A stretch of 64,000 nucleotides of DNA from Bradyrhizobium sp. Ghvi (GCF_900115265.1 NZ_FOVU01000004.1:246987-310986), one strand, 5' to 3'. Positions 8,278 through 17,489 are shown, counted from the first letter of the stretch. Numbers and translations: made by a program. Notes: generated from the sequence alone by a model not told the origin.

Positions 8278-8334
8278 CTGGGCCGGCTCTGCGGCGCGTC
8301 ACTTCGTGCCGCACCGCGTCCGGGACACGAGATG
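8278..8334 (+). repeat. Dispersed repeat, copy C (divergent centre)
   Basis: This copy keeps the ends of the repeat (GGCCGGCTCTGCG at the left, CGCGTCCGGGACACGAG at the right), while the centre differs from copies A and B and is replaced by a CACTTCGTG-type loop. It lies in the region upstream of the rhomboid gene, which argues against the longer start codons of that gene. Confidence 0.55.
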
Positions 8335-8448
8335 ACCACGGGGCAATCGCGCATCCCCCTGCCTTTTCTTTTTGTGCACTTGCGCAAGGCCGGCAAAGGC
8401 GACTATCTGCAAGCTTGTCGCTTCGATCGCCTGAAAGCCAAAACCGCC

Positions 8449-9258
8449 TTGGATTCCCCGCCACAACCCCCATCGGATCAGCCGGTCGTCGTCGACGAGG
8501 CGCCCCGCGAGCCGATCCTGACGCTGCCGTGGCCACTGACGGCTTATGTCGTCCTCCTGGCGCTGATCCATCTGCGGGTGCTGCTGCCGCCGGAGCTGGA
8601 TAACTGGACCATCGACGCCTTCGGATTCATCCCGAAGCGGTACGATTCCTCGCTGGTTAATCTGCAATTCGAGGGCGGCACCGGGGCCAAGGTCTGGACC
8701 TTCGTCACCTATTCGCTGCTGCATGCCAATCTCACCCATCTCGCCTTCAATGTGCTGTGGCTGCTGCCGTTCGGCAGCGCGTTGGCGAGACGATTTGGCG
8801 GCTTGCGCTTCTTCGTATTCCTGGCGGTGACGGCGGCGGCCGGCGCGCTCGCCCATCTCGTCACCCACGAGCACGCGGTGGTGCCGATGATCGGCGCTTC
8901 CGCCTCGGTCTCGGGCGCGATGGCGGCGGCCATCCGGTTCGCCTTCGTGCACGGCAGCTTCCTGTCGTTCAGCCGTTCGGATGCCGATACCGCCGCGAAG
9001 GTTCCGGCGCTGCCGCTGTTACATGCCCTGCGCGACGGCCGGGTCATCGGCTTCCTCGGCGTGTGGTTCGCAGTCAACTTCATCTTCGGTGCCAGCGGGA
9101 TCGGCGTCGACGGCGATAGCGCAGGCGTTGCCTGGCAGGCGCATATCGGCGGCTTCTTCGCAGGGCTGTTGCTGTTCGCGCTGTTCGATCCCGTGCCGCG
9201 CGTGCGAAACGATGATGCTGCGGATGCGTCATCACAGGACATTTCAAACGGTATTTGA
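8449..9258 (+). CDS. Rhomboid family intramembrane serine protease
   Basis: About 269 residues from the TTG at 8449. Six or seven transmembrane helices begin at LTAYVVLLALIHL. The family landmarks are present: H97-x3-N101 in THLAFNVLW, the nucleophile S151 in GASA, and H232 in AHIGGFFAGL near the C-terminus. The motif is GASA followed by SVSG rather than the usual GASG, so the glycine after the serine is alanine. It would cleave transmembrane substrates in the inner membrane. The frame is open back to 8260, but that stretch holds a dispersed repeat, so I placed the start after it; ATG 8332, inside the repeat, is an alternative. Confidence 0.8.
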   Translation: MDSPPQPPSDQPVVVDEAPREPILTLPWPLTAYVVLLALIHLRVLLPPELDNWTIDAFGFIPKRYDSSLVNLQFEGGTGAKVWTFVTYSLLHANLTHLAFNVLWLLPFGSALARRFGGLRFFVFLAVTAAAGALAHLVTHEHAVVPMIGASASVSGAMAAAIRFAFVHGSFLSFSRSDADTAAKVPALPLLHALRDGRVIGFLGVWFAVNFIFGASGIGVDGDSAGVAWQAHIGGFFAGLLLFALFDPVPRVRNDDAADASSQDISNGI

Positions 9259-9446
9259 AGCGGCGCTTGCAGCGCAGCCCAAATTCATTCATCATTCCCG
9301 GGAAGAATGTTTTGAAGCGACAAGCCTGTAGAGGCTTTGCTTCGCAAAGCGCACGAGCGTGAAACCGGCGCCAAAACTGTTAGTTGAAGACTCGCGAACA
9401 AGTCCGGACCGCGCAAAGCGGACGGATCCGATTCAGGGAGGCGACA

Positions 9447-9875
9447 ATGACGGTACGTTCCATTCTCAACACCAAGGGCCACCAGATCATGAGCGTCGAG
9501 CCCGACGCGACGCTGGCCGCCGCGGTCAAACTGCTTGGTGAGAAGAAGATCGGCGCGGTGCTGGTGATGAATCAGAGCCGGCTCGAGGGCATCCTGTCGG
9601 AGCGCGACATCGTTCGCGTGCTCGGCGAGCGCGGTGCCGGCGTGCTGGAAGAGCCGGTAAGCCAGGTCATGACCCGCAAGGTCGTCACCTGCAAGGAGAC
9701 CGATACGGTCGCCGAGCTCATGGAGATGATGACCACAGGCAAGTTCCGCCACCTTCCGGTGCTCGAGAACAACAAGGTCGTCGGCCTGATCTCGATCGGC
9801 GACATCGTCAAGCGCCGCGTCCAGGAATACGAGTCCGAGCAGGAAGCCCTGCGCGATTACATCAAGACGGCCTGA
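9447..9875 (+). CDS. Tandem CBS domain protein
   Basis: The 142-residue protein consists of two CBS motifs. The first runs from about 14 to 60 (MSVEPDATLAAAVKLLGEKKIGAVLV...GILSERDIVR), the second from about 77 to 125 (VVTCKETDTVAELMEMM...VVGLISIGDIVKRR). Such stand-alone pairs bind adenosyl ligands (AMP, ATP, NAD) and tune partner proteins; the partner is not apparent. AGGGAGG at 9435-9441 fixes the start. Confidence 0.92.
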   Translation: MTVRSILNTKGHQIMSVEPDATLAAAVKLLGEKKIGAVLVMNQSRLEGILSERDIVRVLGERGAGVLEEPVSQVMTRKVVTCKETDTVAELMEMMTTGKFRHLPVLENNKVVGLISIGDIVKRRVQEYESEQEALRDYIKTA

Positions 9876-9908
9876 GCCGCCTTCAGCGTCGCCTTTATCC
9901 GACCGCCT

Positions 9909-10937
9909 CTACTCCGCGGCCTTTGGCGCGGCGCCTTTCGGCGCCGGCGCCAGCACGTCGATTGTTTCCTGGATCGACTCCAGGGCACGTTCGGCGGCAC
10001 GCGCGCCGTGCCCGATCAGGTCCTCGGCGCGGTGGAAATCGAACCAGCCGAACTGGCCGACCCGCGGTGTGATCAGCAGGTCCGGCGGATCACCGGCGAG
10101 CCGTGCGCGGGTGATGCGGTCCTGCATGATATTGAAGGCATCCACCATCACCGACGAAATGCCGGGACGTCCGGCGCTGCCGAAGAATTCGCGTTTGACG
10201 GTTTTCTCCGGCGAGAAGATGCGCGGAAAGCGCCGCTTGGCCGGTGGCTCCTCGGTGATGGGTACATCAGGCGCGGGCATCGCGCCGTGCGCATGGATCG
10301 TCGTTGAATGCGTGAACACGTCGGTGGACAGGTTGACGGCGATGACGATCTCGGCGCCGAGCGCCCGCGCCGCCGAAACCGGCACCGGGTTCACCAGTGC
10401 GCCGTCGACCAGCCAGCGGTCGCCGATCATCACAGGCGAGAAGATGCCGGGCAGCGCGTAGGACGCGCGCATCGCCTCCACCAGACGGCCGCGCGTCAGC
10501 CAGATCTCATGGCCGGTGCGGACCTCGGTCGCGACCGAGGCGTATTTCATCGGGAGGTCCTCGATCAGGGTCTGACCGATCGATTCCTCCAGTCGGTTTG
10601 CGAGCTTCTCGCCTCCGATCAGGCCCGAACCGTTGAGGCGGATATCGAGATAGCCGAGGATGTTGCGCACGCCTTGTAGGCTGCGCGCCCAGTCTTCCAG
10701 CGCGTCGAGCCGGTCGGCCGCATAGGCGCCCCCGACTGCCGCGCCGATCGAGGTGCCGACCACCACATCGGGCACGATGCCGTTGGCCAGCAGTGTTCTC
10801 ATGATGCCGATATGGGCAAAGCCGCGCGCCGCGCCGCCTCCCAGCGCAAGGCCGAGGACGGGACGTCGGATGCTGCCGAGGCCGACCTTCTCGCCATTCG
10901 CACCGTTCACGCCACGACCTTTCAAGATATCCAGCAC
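9909..10937 (-). CDS. Patatin-like phospholipase
   Basis: The 342-residue protein has the patatin Ser-Asp dyad layout: an oxyanion loop GGGAARG near 33-39, the nucleophile elbow GTSIG near 61-65, and the DGA motif with the catalytic aspartate near 178. It resembles the RssA/YchK-type cytoplasmic phospholipase family and should hydrolyse phospholipid acyl esters. No signal peptide is visible. The start is GTG at 10937 with AGGAG seven bases upstream on the minus strand. A central PEKTVKREFFGSAGRPG insertion lies near residues 240-255. It converges with the CBS gene. Confidence 0.88.
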   Translation of the reverse strand: MLDILKGRGVNGANGEKVGLGSIRRPVLGLALGGGAARGFAHIGIMRTLLANGIVPDVVVGTSIGAAVGGAYAADRLDALEDWARSLQGVRNILGYLDIRLNGSGLIGGEKLANRLEESIGQTLIEDLPMKYASVATEVRTGHEIWLTRGRLVEAMRASYALPGIFSPVMIGDRWLVDGALVNPVPVSAARALGAEIVIAVNLSTDVFTHSTTIHAHGAMPAPDVPITEEPPAKRRFPRIFSPEKTVKREFFGSAGRPGISSVMVDAFNIMQDRITRARLAGDPPDLLITPRVGQFGWFDFHRAEDLIGHGARAAERALESIQETIDVLAPAPKGAAPKAAE

Positions 10938-11183
10938 CGAAACTCTCCTACTCCGGGCCAGCCCTCATTCCAGAGTAGGCACCGCGCTCCCGCTTCGCCA
11001 GAACGATGGCCAAGCTTGGTTTACAAGCGTTCGAGACGCAGGGGGCAGGAGTGTGGCGAGGGCTGGTTGCCTCTGATGTAATCACGCAAGCGTCAACCGG
11101 GTTCCAAAGGTCGGCCGCGAAGCCGTATTTCCCAGGGTTTTAGAGGCTTGAATTTGCCGCGTTTTCGGTGAAAAGCAGGGGGC

Positions 11184-12251
11184 ATGACTCCAGGGGGTGA
11201 CGGCATCATCGGATGGCGGCGCAGCGGCAGGCTGCTGCCGGCGCTTGTCTTGGCTATGTGCCTCGTTGCTTTGGGCCAAAATGCCGCTCAGGCGCAGCTT
11301 TTCTCGGATCGTCCGCCGCCGGTGCCGCCCGCTTCCGTGCCTGACCCCGGCGGCGCCGTCAGCCTGGCGCCGCCCTCAGGTCTCGGCGCCGGTCCGAGCC
11401 TGCCGCCGACCCTGACCCAGCCGAATTCGCCCAGCATGCCGCCCGCGGTGACGTCCGTGCCGCCGGCGGCCCCCCTGAACGCGGCCGCGCCCGGGCAGGC
11501 CGTGCTGTCGCTGTCGGCCAAATACGGCAAGGACACGCCTGCAATCACCAGTGGCCTGGTCTGGCGGGTTTTTGCCGACCGTCCCGATGAGAACGGCACC
11601 TTCAAGCTGATCCGTGAGGACCGTAACGCCACGCCCAATATCGTGCTGCCGCCCGGCAATTACGTCGTGCACGTCGCCTTCGGTCTTGTCAGCGCGGTGC
11701 GCACCGTCAGCCTGAAAGCCGAGACCGACCGCGAGTCCTTCGTGCTGCCGGCCGGGGGCCTGCGCATCGAGGGGCGCGTCGGCACCAGCCGCATCCCGCA
11801 GAACCAGATCTCGTTCGCGATCTACAAGGGCAGCCAGTTCGAATCGGGTGAGCGCGCCGCGCTGGTGCCGAACGTCGCCGCCGGCGACGTCGTGCTGATC
11901 CCGGAGGGGACCTACTACATCATCTCCAATTACGGCGATGCCAATTCGGTGGTTCGCTCGGACATCCGTGTCCAGGCCGGCAAGCTCACCGACGTCACCA
12001 TCACCCACCGTGCCGCCGTGATCACGCTCAAGCTCGTCAGCGACAAGGGCGGCGAGGCGCTCGCCAACACCGCCTGGTCGGTTCTGACGCCGGGCGGCGA
12101 CGTCATCAAGGAATCGATCGGCGCCTTTCCACGCGTCGTGCTCTCCGAAGGCGAATACCGCGCCATCGCCAAGAACGAGGGCAAGGTCTACGAGCGCGGT
12201 TTCAATGTCGTGAACGGCGTCGACGGCGAAGTCGAAGTCGTGGCGCGCTAG
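11184..12251 (+). CDS. Secreted hypothetical protein, proline-rich then beta-sandwich repeats
   Basis: The 355-residue product starts with a basic region and hydrophobic signal segment (about 13-38, ending in AQAQ). A proline-rich linker covers roughly 42-105. The rest has three or four beta-rich units with a LPPGNYVVHVAFG / IPEGTYYIISNYG / LSEGEYRAIAKNEG pattern, similar to carboxypeptidase-regulatory-like or PEGA-type surface folds. It is probably periplasmic. I recognise it only as a conserved hypothetical of Bradyrhizobium type; no catalytic motif is visible. The ATG at 11184 follows a G-rich stretch. Confidence 0.75.
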   Translation: MTPGGDGIIGWRRSGRLLPALVLAMCLVALGQNAAQAQLFSDRPPPVPPASVPDPGGAVSLAPPSGLGAGPSLPPTLTQPNSPSMPPAVTSVPPAAPLNAAAPGQAVLSLSAKYGKDTPAITSGLVWRVFADRPDENGTFKLIREDRNATPNIVLPPGNYVVHVAFGLVSAVRTVSLKAETDRESFVLPAGGLRIEGRVGTSRIPQNQISFAIYKGSQFESGERAALVPNVAAGDVVLIPEGTYYIISNYGDANSVVRSDIRVQAGKLTDVTITHRAAVITLKLVSDKGGEALANTAWSVLTPGGDVIKESIGAFPRVVLSEGEYRAIAKNEGKVYERGFNVVNGVDGEVEVVAR

Positions 12252-12639
12252 CGCTGCTTGGGCTCGCCAGTGCAGCGCGGCTCGTTCCCATTGGGGACTT
12301 CGCCTCAACTCTCGTTCAGCGCACGAAGACGCCACCTCCCGTTACCTCTAATGGAATACGAGAGGTAAGTAGGCGCTCACCTGATGAATGAGCTGCAAGG
12401 GCTCCCGGTCAGCGCCGCCGAACGGCGCTTGCAAAATCAGCAAATCACCGGCGGCATCGGCCTATTGTGGGGCGTCGCGACTACGCAATAACCGGTGCAA
12501 GATACATATTTCCGACAATCAATTTCGTTCGCTTTCCGTCCTGACGCGTTATATGTCGAGCGTCCGTCCAATGGGGGACGCCGGCGCAGCCTTGGGTAGG
12601 CTCGCGATCGGAAGGAGCAAGAGGACCAAGCGCGTCGGC
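12252..12639. other. Gene-free region with an 8-bp inverted repeat
   Basis: No convincing gene is seen. A perfect inverted repeat TTACCTCT (12342-12349) and AGAGGTAA (12361-12368) with an 11-base spacer could be an operator or a short hairpin. It may belong to the small gene that follows, whose true start could also lie inside this stretch. Confidence 0.4.
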
Positions 12640-12834
12640 ATGTTCGAAGTGATCCTCACCAGGCGCAAACGGTTCGGTTGGCGGTGGCAGGTCTGCGACC
12701 AGTCCGGCAAGATTTTTGCCGACGGCTTCGAGCGCTCGCGGCCCTCAGCCAAATACCATGGCGAGCGCGCGCTGTTCTTCCTGCTGTCGCAGGCTTACTT
12801 GAGCAACCGCTTCGCGGCGTCGAGCGAGGATTAG
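12640..12834 (+). CDS. Small conserved hypothetical protein
   Basis: From the ATG at 12640 this is a 64-residue basic protein (MFEVILTRRKRFGWRWQVCD onward) with an F-E-R-S-R-P-S-A-K-Y-H-G-E-R-A-L-F-F pattern in its second half. The frame is open upstream to 12388, and ATGs at 12553 and 12571 are possible starts. The short form matches the length of a small family I associate with Bradyrhizobium. GAGGA lies 14 bases upstream, which is far. No function can be given. Confidence 0.55.
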   Translation: MFEVILTRRKRFGWRWQVCDQSGKIFADGFERSRPSAKYHGERALFFLLSQAYLSNRFAASSED

Positions 12835-13727
12835 TCGGGACTAACGACCCCTGCGCATCAAGCCGTTGCGCTGCCTGACGGGCAAAACACACGAGCGGTC
12901 GGTCAATCGGTCTCGACAAAATATTCCGCTTTACCGAAATTCGGAAATGACGTATATGTCGCGCAACCCGGCCCATGGAAGAGGGACGTATCGCGATCGT
13001 CACGAACGCGGGCCGGGCGGCGGTGGGCGCAGGTCACATCGGCGCGAAGAGCAATCGCAGGGCGGGCAACCGCGAGCGAGGGCCTCGCGCACACGACCGG
13101 TGTGTTTCCTGCGTACGGCAAAATCGTGTGGTCCTGGCGCCCGGAGCCTGTGCGCCAAGTCTTGTGGTGATGTGCGATATCCAACCGGATGCACGCATCA
13201 GCCATCTGCAAGGCGACGGGGGCAATAGTGCATCGCTCCCCGGGGAGATCACGATATAAGCCGTCAAACCACTGCGCAGGGAAGGCCGGATGTTTCGGCT
13301 TCACCTGTATGCCGCTGTGCAGCCTCTTGTAGCGCAACCTTCGCACAGTGGACCGCGGGTGCCAGCCAGCACCCGGTCTTCCCTGCGCCCTCTTTCATCA
13401 GAGGGCGAAGAGATGAAGCAAAGCTCGGGCGAGATGCGCCGCGAGGATGATCAGTTATGTCTACCGTAAACAGAGGTCCGTGCCCCCGACGCAGCGCAGC
13501 GTCTCTTCGACGGTGCGCTGCAGAGCGGGGCCCATGCATCAGCGTATCGTGTGGCTTCCTGGGACCCGGCTTTGCGTAGCAGCTTAAGAACGCTGCAGCG
13601 CGTCCGGGACAAAACCGCATTTCAAGGCAGTGTCATAGTCTCTAAGACGCGCTAACCATCGCCCGACTTAAAACTGTCATAATTGCCGAACGGAACCCGC
13701 GGCGGTGTGCTCTTTACAAGGCATTAA
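12835..13727. repeat. Long gene-free block of interspersed repeats
   Basis: About 890 bp carry no believable gene. The overlapping open frames on both strands are short and disagree. The stretch from about 12970 to 13480 looks like a long interspersed sequence that I recognise from Bradyrhizobium intergenic regions; typical blocks are GCGATCGTCACGAACGCGGG at 12993, GTGGTCCTGGCGCCCGGAG at 13129 and GGTCTTCCCTGCGCCCTCT at 13375. Dispersed-repeat copy B follows at 13560. Only one copy of the long element lies in this window, so the repeat claim rests on memory. The end near 13680-13727 holds the promoter region of the GGDEF/EAL gene. Confidence 0.5.
13560..13609 (+). repeat. Dispersed repeat, copy B
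   Basis: This unit runs from GACCCGGCTTTGCGTAGCAG to CGCGTCCGGGACAA and matches the reverse complement of copy A (7981-8030) at about 42 of 50 bases by eye. It lies in the gene-free block before the GGDEF/EAL gene. Confidence 0.7.
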
Positions 13728-16235
13728 GTGTGGTTGCCTTGGATGCGGCGCGAAAGTGCGTTGGGGACTGCAATGAGTGCCGCGAAGAAGATGCTGGGTA
13801 AACCGGCCGCCGAAATGTTTGACGACATCCCGGTGCTTCAGCGCAAATGGCGTGCGGCGTTGAAGCCGGGTGACCTGCTGCCGCGCTATGAGGACGTCAT
13901 GCTCGGCAGTCTCGGACGGCTGGCCGATCACATCGCGCTGCTTAGGAGCGAGGGCACGCTCGAGCTGTCGCGCAGCGGACGCTACGTGCAGAAATGGCTG
14001 GGCGAGGAGCGTTGGGACATTCCGGTCGCGGAGCTGTCGCCGGATTGCGCCACTGCACTGACGGAAGCCGTGGCGAGCGCGCTCCGCAACGGACAGCCGT
14101 ACCAGGCCAGCGCACATTGCGTGCGCGACGGCATGGTCAGGACTTACGATCTGCTGGCAATGCCGACGGCCTCCCGCTGGGGCGCCAGGCTCGTGGGGGT
14201 CTATGTCAACGAGCGCGGCGCGCAGTACAATCTGCTGGATGCGATTTTCGCTACCACTAACGATGCGGTGGTCTCGCTGGCGACGCTGCGCGACGCTACC
14301 GGCCAGCCGTTCGATCTGCAGATTGTGCATCATAACAAGAGCGCGGCGCTGCTGCTGAAGGCCGAGAGCTCGGGCCTGTTGTGGCGGCGGATCGGCGAAG
14401 GCAGCACGTTGCTGGCCGCTCCCGAAATCGTGGAGTTCTTGCTCAAGGCGGTCTCGGGCGGCCGCGGCGAGCAGCTCGAGATCGAGCACGACAGCCGCTG
14501 CCTCCGGCTCAGCGCCACCGCATTCGCCGACGTGGTCTCGTTGACAATCTCCGATGTCACCGCACTGAAGCGGCGCGATGCCTCGTTTCGCCTGCTGTTC
14601 GACAGCAACCCGATGCCGATGTGGGTGTTCGACGCCGAGACCAAGCAGTTCCTTGGCGTCAACGACGCCGCGGTCCAGCATTACGGCTATAGCCGCGCGG
14701 TATTTCTGCGCATGAAGTTGCACGAGATCTGGCCCGAGGACGAATGGGACAGCCACGCCGAGGCGCTCGAACGCATCGGCGATGCCTATCATTCCTCGCG
14801 TAACTGGCGGCACCTGCGCGCCGACGGCAGCGAGATCGAGGTGCTGACATTCGGCCGTCGCGTCGCGTTCGGCGATCGCGATGGCTATCTGGTCGCGGTG
14901 GTCGACATCACCGAGCGCCGCAAGGCCGAGGCGCGGATCGCCCACATGGCCCATCATGACGGGCTCACTGATCTGCCGAACCGCGAATATTTCCGGGAGC
15001 GCTTGAAGCAGGCGCTCGACCAGGCCGACGGCAAGCGCGTCGGCGTGCTCTATATCGACCTCGACCTGTTCAAGAACATCAACGATTCCTTCGGGCATCC
15101 CACAGGCGATCGCCTGCTCAAGCAGGTCGCAGAACGCCTGTCCACTGCGGTCCGCGGCGCCAATCTTGCGGCACGGCTTGGCGGCGACGAATTCGCTGTC
15201 ATTCTGGCGGCCGACGTCTCGCCGAACGAGGCCAGCGCTTGCGCGAACCTGCTCATCGACATGCTGAAGTCGCCTTATGAGATCGAGGGCCAGGAGATGG
15301 TGATCGGCGCCAGCATCGGCATCGCGCTGTCGCCGGGCGACGGCGTGACATCAGAGGAGTTGATGCGCAACGCCGACATGGCGTTGTACCGGGCGAAATC
15401 CGACGGCGGCGGCATGCATCATTTCTTCGAGCGCGAGATGGACCTCCAGGCGCAGAAGCGCCGCGACATGGAGCTCGACCTGCGCCGCGCCTTTGCCAAT
15501 GGCGAGTTCGAGCTGCACTACCAGCCGCTGGTATCGATCGCCTCCGATCGCATCTCCGGCTTCGAGTCGCTGTTGCGCTGGCGTCATCCCGACAAGGGCA
15601 TGATCTCGCCGGCGGAGTTCATCCCGGTTGCCGAAGACATCGGCCTGATCACGCAGCTCGGCGAGTGGGTGCTGCGCGAGGCCTGCGCTGAAGCGGTGAA
15701 GTGGCCGTCCGACGTGAAAGTTGCGGTCAACCTGTCGCCGGCGCAGTTCCGCAGCCGCAATCTGGTTCAGGTCGTGATCTCGGCGCTGGGGCAATCCGGG
15801 CTGTCGGCGCGGCGGCTCGAGCTCGAGATTACCGAGTCGATCTTCCTCGCCGAGACCGATGCGAACCTCGCGATCCTGCATCAGCTACGCGAGCTCGGCG
15901 TCGGCATCTCGATGGACGACTTTGGCACCGGCTATTCCAGCCTCAGCTACCTGCGCAGCTTTCCGTTCGACAAGATCAAGATCGATCGCTCCTTCGTCAA
16001 GGATCTGGCGGAGCGGCCCGATTGCGGCGCGATCGTGCGCGCGATCTCCGGCCTCGGCCGCAGCCTCAATATCACCACGACCGCGGAAGGCGTGGAGACC
16101 GAGGATCAGCTCGATTGGCTCCGCGCTGAAGGCTGCAACGAGGTGCAGGGATTCCTGTTCAGCGCAGCGCGGCCTGCCGCGGAGATTGCAAAGCTGCTCG
16201 CCGATTTCGGCCAGCGGGCCTCACGGGCGGCGTAG
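13728..16235 (+). CDS. PAS-GGDEF-EAL cyclic-di-GMP signalling protein
   Basis: The 835-residue protein makes and/or breaks cyclic-di-GMP. It has an N-terminal region without a clear signal peptide, PAS-like segments around 170-280 and 280-400 (FDSNPMPMWVFDAETKQFLG), a GGDEF domain at about 405-565 with intact GGDEF at 485-489, and an EAL domain at about 580-830. The EAL signature reads E-S-L at 613-615, while DDFGTGYSS at 730-738 and KIDRSF are intact, so phosphodiesterase activity is plausible. The product-inhibition site RxxD reads R-G-A-N and is probably lost. No membrane helix is seen. GTG 13728 has AAGG six bases upstream; ATG 13743 or 13773 are alternatives. Confidence 0.9.
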   Translation: MWLPWMRRESALGTAMSAAKKMLGKPAAEMFDDIPVLQRKWRAALKPGDLLPRYEDVMLGSLGRLADHIALLRSEGTLELSRSGRYVQKWLGEERWDIPVAELSPDCATALTEAVASALRNGQPYQASAHCVRDGMVRTYDLLAMPTASRWGARLVGVYVNERGAQYNLLDAIFATTNDAVVSLATLRDATGQPFDLQIVHHNKSAALLLKAESSGLLWRRIGEGSTLLAAPEIVEFLLKAVSGGRGEQLEIEHDSRCLRLSATAFADVVSLTISDVTALKRRDASFRLLFDSNPMPMWVFDAETKQFLGVNDAAVQHYGYSRAVFLRMKLHEIWPEDEWDSHAEALERIGDAYHSSRNWRHLRADGSEIEVLTFGRRVAFGDRDGYLVAVVDITERRKAEARIAHMAHHDGLTDLPNREYFRERLKQALDQADGKRVGVLYIDLDLFKNINDSFGHPTGDRLLKQVAERLSTAVRGANLAARLGGDEFAVILAADVSPNEASACANLLIDMLKSPYEIEGQEMVIGASIGIALSPGDGVTSEELMRNADMALYRAKSDGGGMHHFFEREMDLQAQKRRDMELDLRRAFANGEFELHYQPLVSIASDRISGFESLLRWRHPDKGMISPAEFIPVAEDIGLITQLGEWVLREACAEAVKWPSDVKVAVNLSPAQFRSRNLVQVVISALGQSGLSARRLELEITESIFLAETDANLAILHQLRELGVGISMDDFGTGYSSLSYLRSFPFDKIKIDRSFVKDLAERPDCGAIVRAISGLGRSLNITTTAEGVETEDQLDWLRAEGCNEVQGFLFSAARPAAEIAKLLADFGQRASRAA

Positions 16236-17489
16236 CTCCTCGGGATAGCAATCGTAGACCAGCGCTTTGAACGCCGGGGTGATGCGGCCGCGCTCGTTCT
16301 GGGTCTGCTGCATCAGGAGGTAGACCATGTCGAGCTTGGGATCGATGCCGAAATACGTGCCGCTGCCGCTGTCCCATTTCAATTCGCCGAGCGATCCCGG
16401 CGGCGGCGGTTTCGCGTCGCCCGGATCGGTGCGTACCGCGAGACCATAGCCATAGCCAAAGCCATCGCCCGGGAAATAGAAATAGTCGCGCCCGACGCCG
16501 GAGCCCGGTCCGATCTGATCGGTCGTCATGTCCTTGAAGGCCGCCGGGCTGAGATAGCGTTTGCCCTCGAACTCGCCGCCGTTGAGCAGCATCTGCGAAA
16601 AGCGCTGATAGTCGGTGATGGTCGAGAGCAGGCCGCCGCCGCCGGATTGCCATTCCCGATGGGCGAGCCGTTCGCGCTCGGCATCGAGCAGGATCTGGTC
16701 GCTCGGCAGCGGCCGAGCCATGCGCTCGATCTCGTCCGGTGTCGACAGCACGAATTTCGTGCTAGTCATGCCGAGTGGATCGAGAATGCGTTGCTTCAGC
16801 GCCTCATACAGGGGCTGCCCGGTGATGATCTCGATGACACTGCCGAGCACATCGGTGGAATGACCGTAACGCCACAACGTGCCTGGCTGCCGCGCCAACG
16901 GCAGCTTGGCGATGCGGTCGGCAAATTCGCGGTTGTCGAACTGGCCGGCGAAGATGTCGGCTTCCTTGTAGGCGAGCTCGACCCATTTGCCGCCGATATA
17001 GTCGTAGCTGATGCCGGAGGTGTGCCGCATCAGGTCCCTGATCGTCACGGGACGAATCGGCGGCACCAGATCGAGCGCCAGCGAACCGTCGGGCTTGGTG
17101 ACCTCGAGTCCCACCTTGGTGCCGGCGAAGAGGGGGACGTATTTCGAGACGGGATCGGTGAGCGCGAGCTTGCCTTCGTCGATCAGCATCATCGCAGCGA
17201 GGCTGGTGATCGGCTTGGTCATGGAGTGGATCGCGAAGATCGTGTCCGGCGTCATCGACAGCCGCGTCCTCACGTCGCGTACGCCGAACATCTTGAAATA
17301 AACAGGCTTGCCGTGCTGCTGGACCAGCACGATCGCTCCCGGCAATCGACCGGTGGTGACCTCGTTCTCGAAGAATGAGGTGATGCGTCTCAGCCCGTCG
17401 GCGGAAGGGGCGGGGATGTTGCCGGCGCGGCTCCGTGCCATCGTGCCGGCCAGCATCGCGGCCCCGACCAGAAATTCACGACGCTTCAT
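16221..17489 (-). CDS. Serine hydrolase of the beta-lactamase/esterase fold, Tat-type signal
   Basis: The 422-residue protein begins with a twin-arginine-like signal (KRREFLVGAAML) and should be exported folded. The penicillin-binding fold motif S-x-x-K is S89-M-T-K92 (IHSMTKPITS), the second motif is probably Y in WRYGHSTDV, and a GGGLLSTITDYQRF segment follows. It belongs to the class C beta-lactamase-related esterase family rather than to true resistance enzymes. The start at 17489 has GGAGGAA upstream and puts the RR motif at the N-terminus; the longer frame to 17516 is less likely. Its 3' end overlaps that of the GGDEF/EAL gene by 15 bp. Confidence 0.88.
   Translation of the reverse strand: MKRREFLVGAAMLAGTMARSRAGNIPAPSADGLRRITSFFENEVTTGRLPGAIVLVQQHGKPVYFKMFGVRDVRTRLSMTPDTIFAIHSMTKPITSLAAMMLIDEGKLALTDPVSKYVPLFAGTKVGLEVTKPDGSLALDLVPPIRPVTIRDLMRHTSGISYDYIGGKWVELAYKEADIFAGQFDNREFADRIAKLPLARQPGTLWRYGHSTDVLGSVIEIITGQPLYEALKQRILDPLGMTSTKFVLSTPDEIERMARPLPSDQILLDAERERLAHREWQSGGGGLLSTITDYQRFSQMLLNGGEFEGKRYLSPAAFKDMTTDQIGPGSGVGRDYFYFPGDGFGYGYGLAVRTDPGDAKPPPPGSLGELKWDSGSGTYFGIDPKLDMVYLLMQQTQNERGRITPAFKALVYDCYPEELRRP

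Noticed and set aside
13677..15098. 473-codon minus-strand open frame opposite the GGDEF/EAL gene
   Set aside because: Shadow composition, no motif; the plus strand carries recognisable PAS and GGDEF domains.
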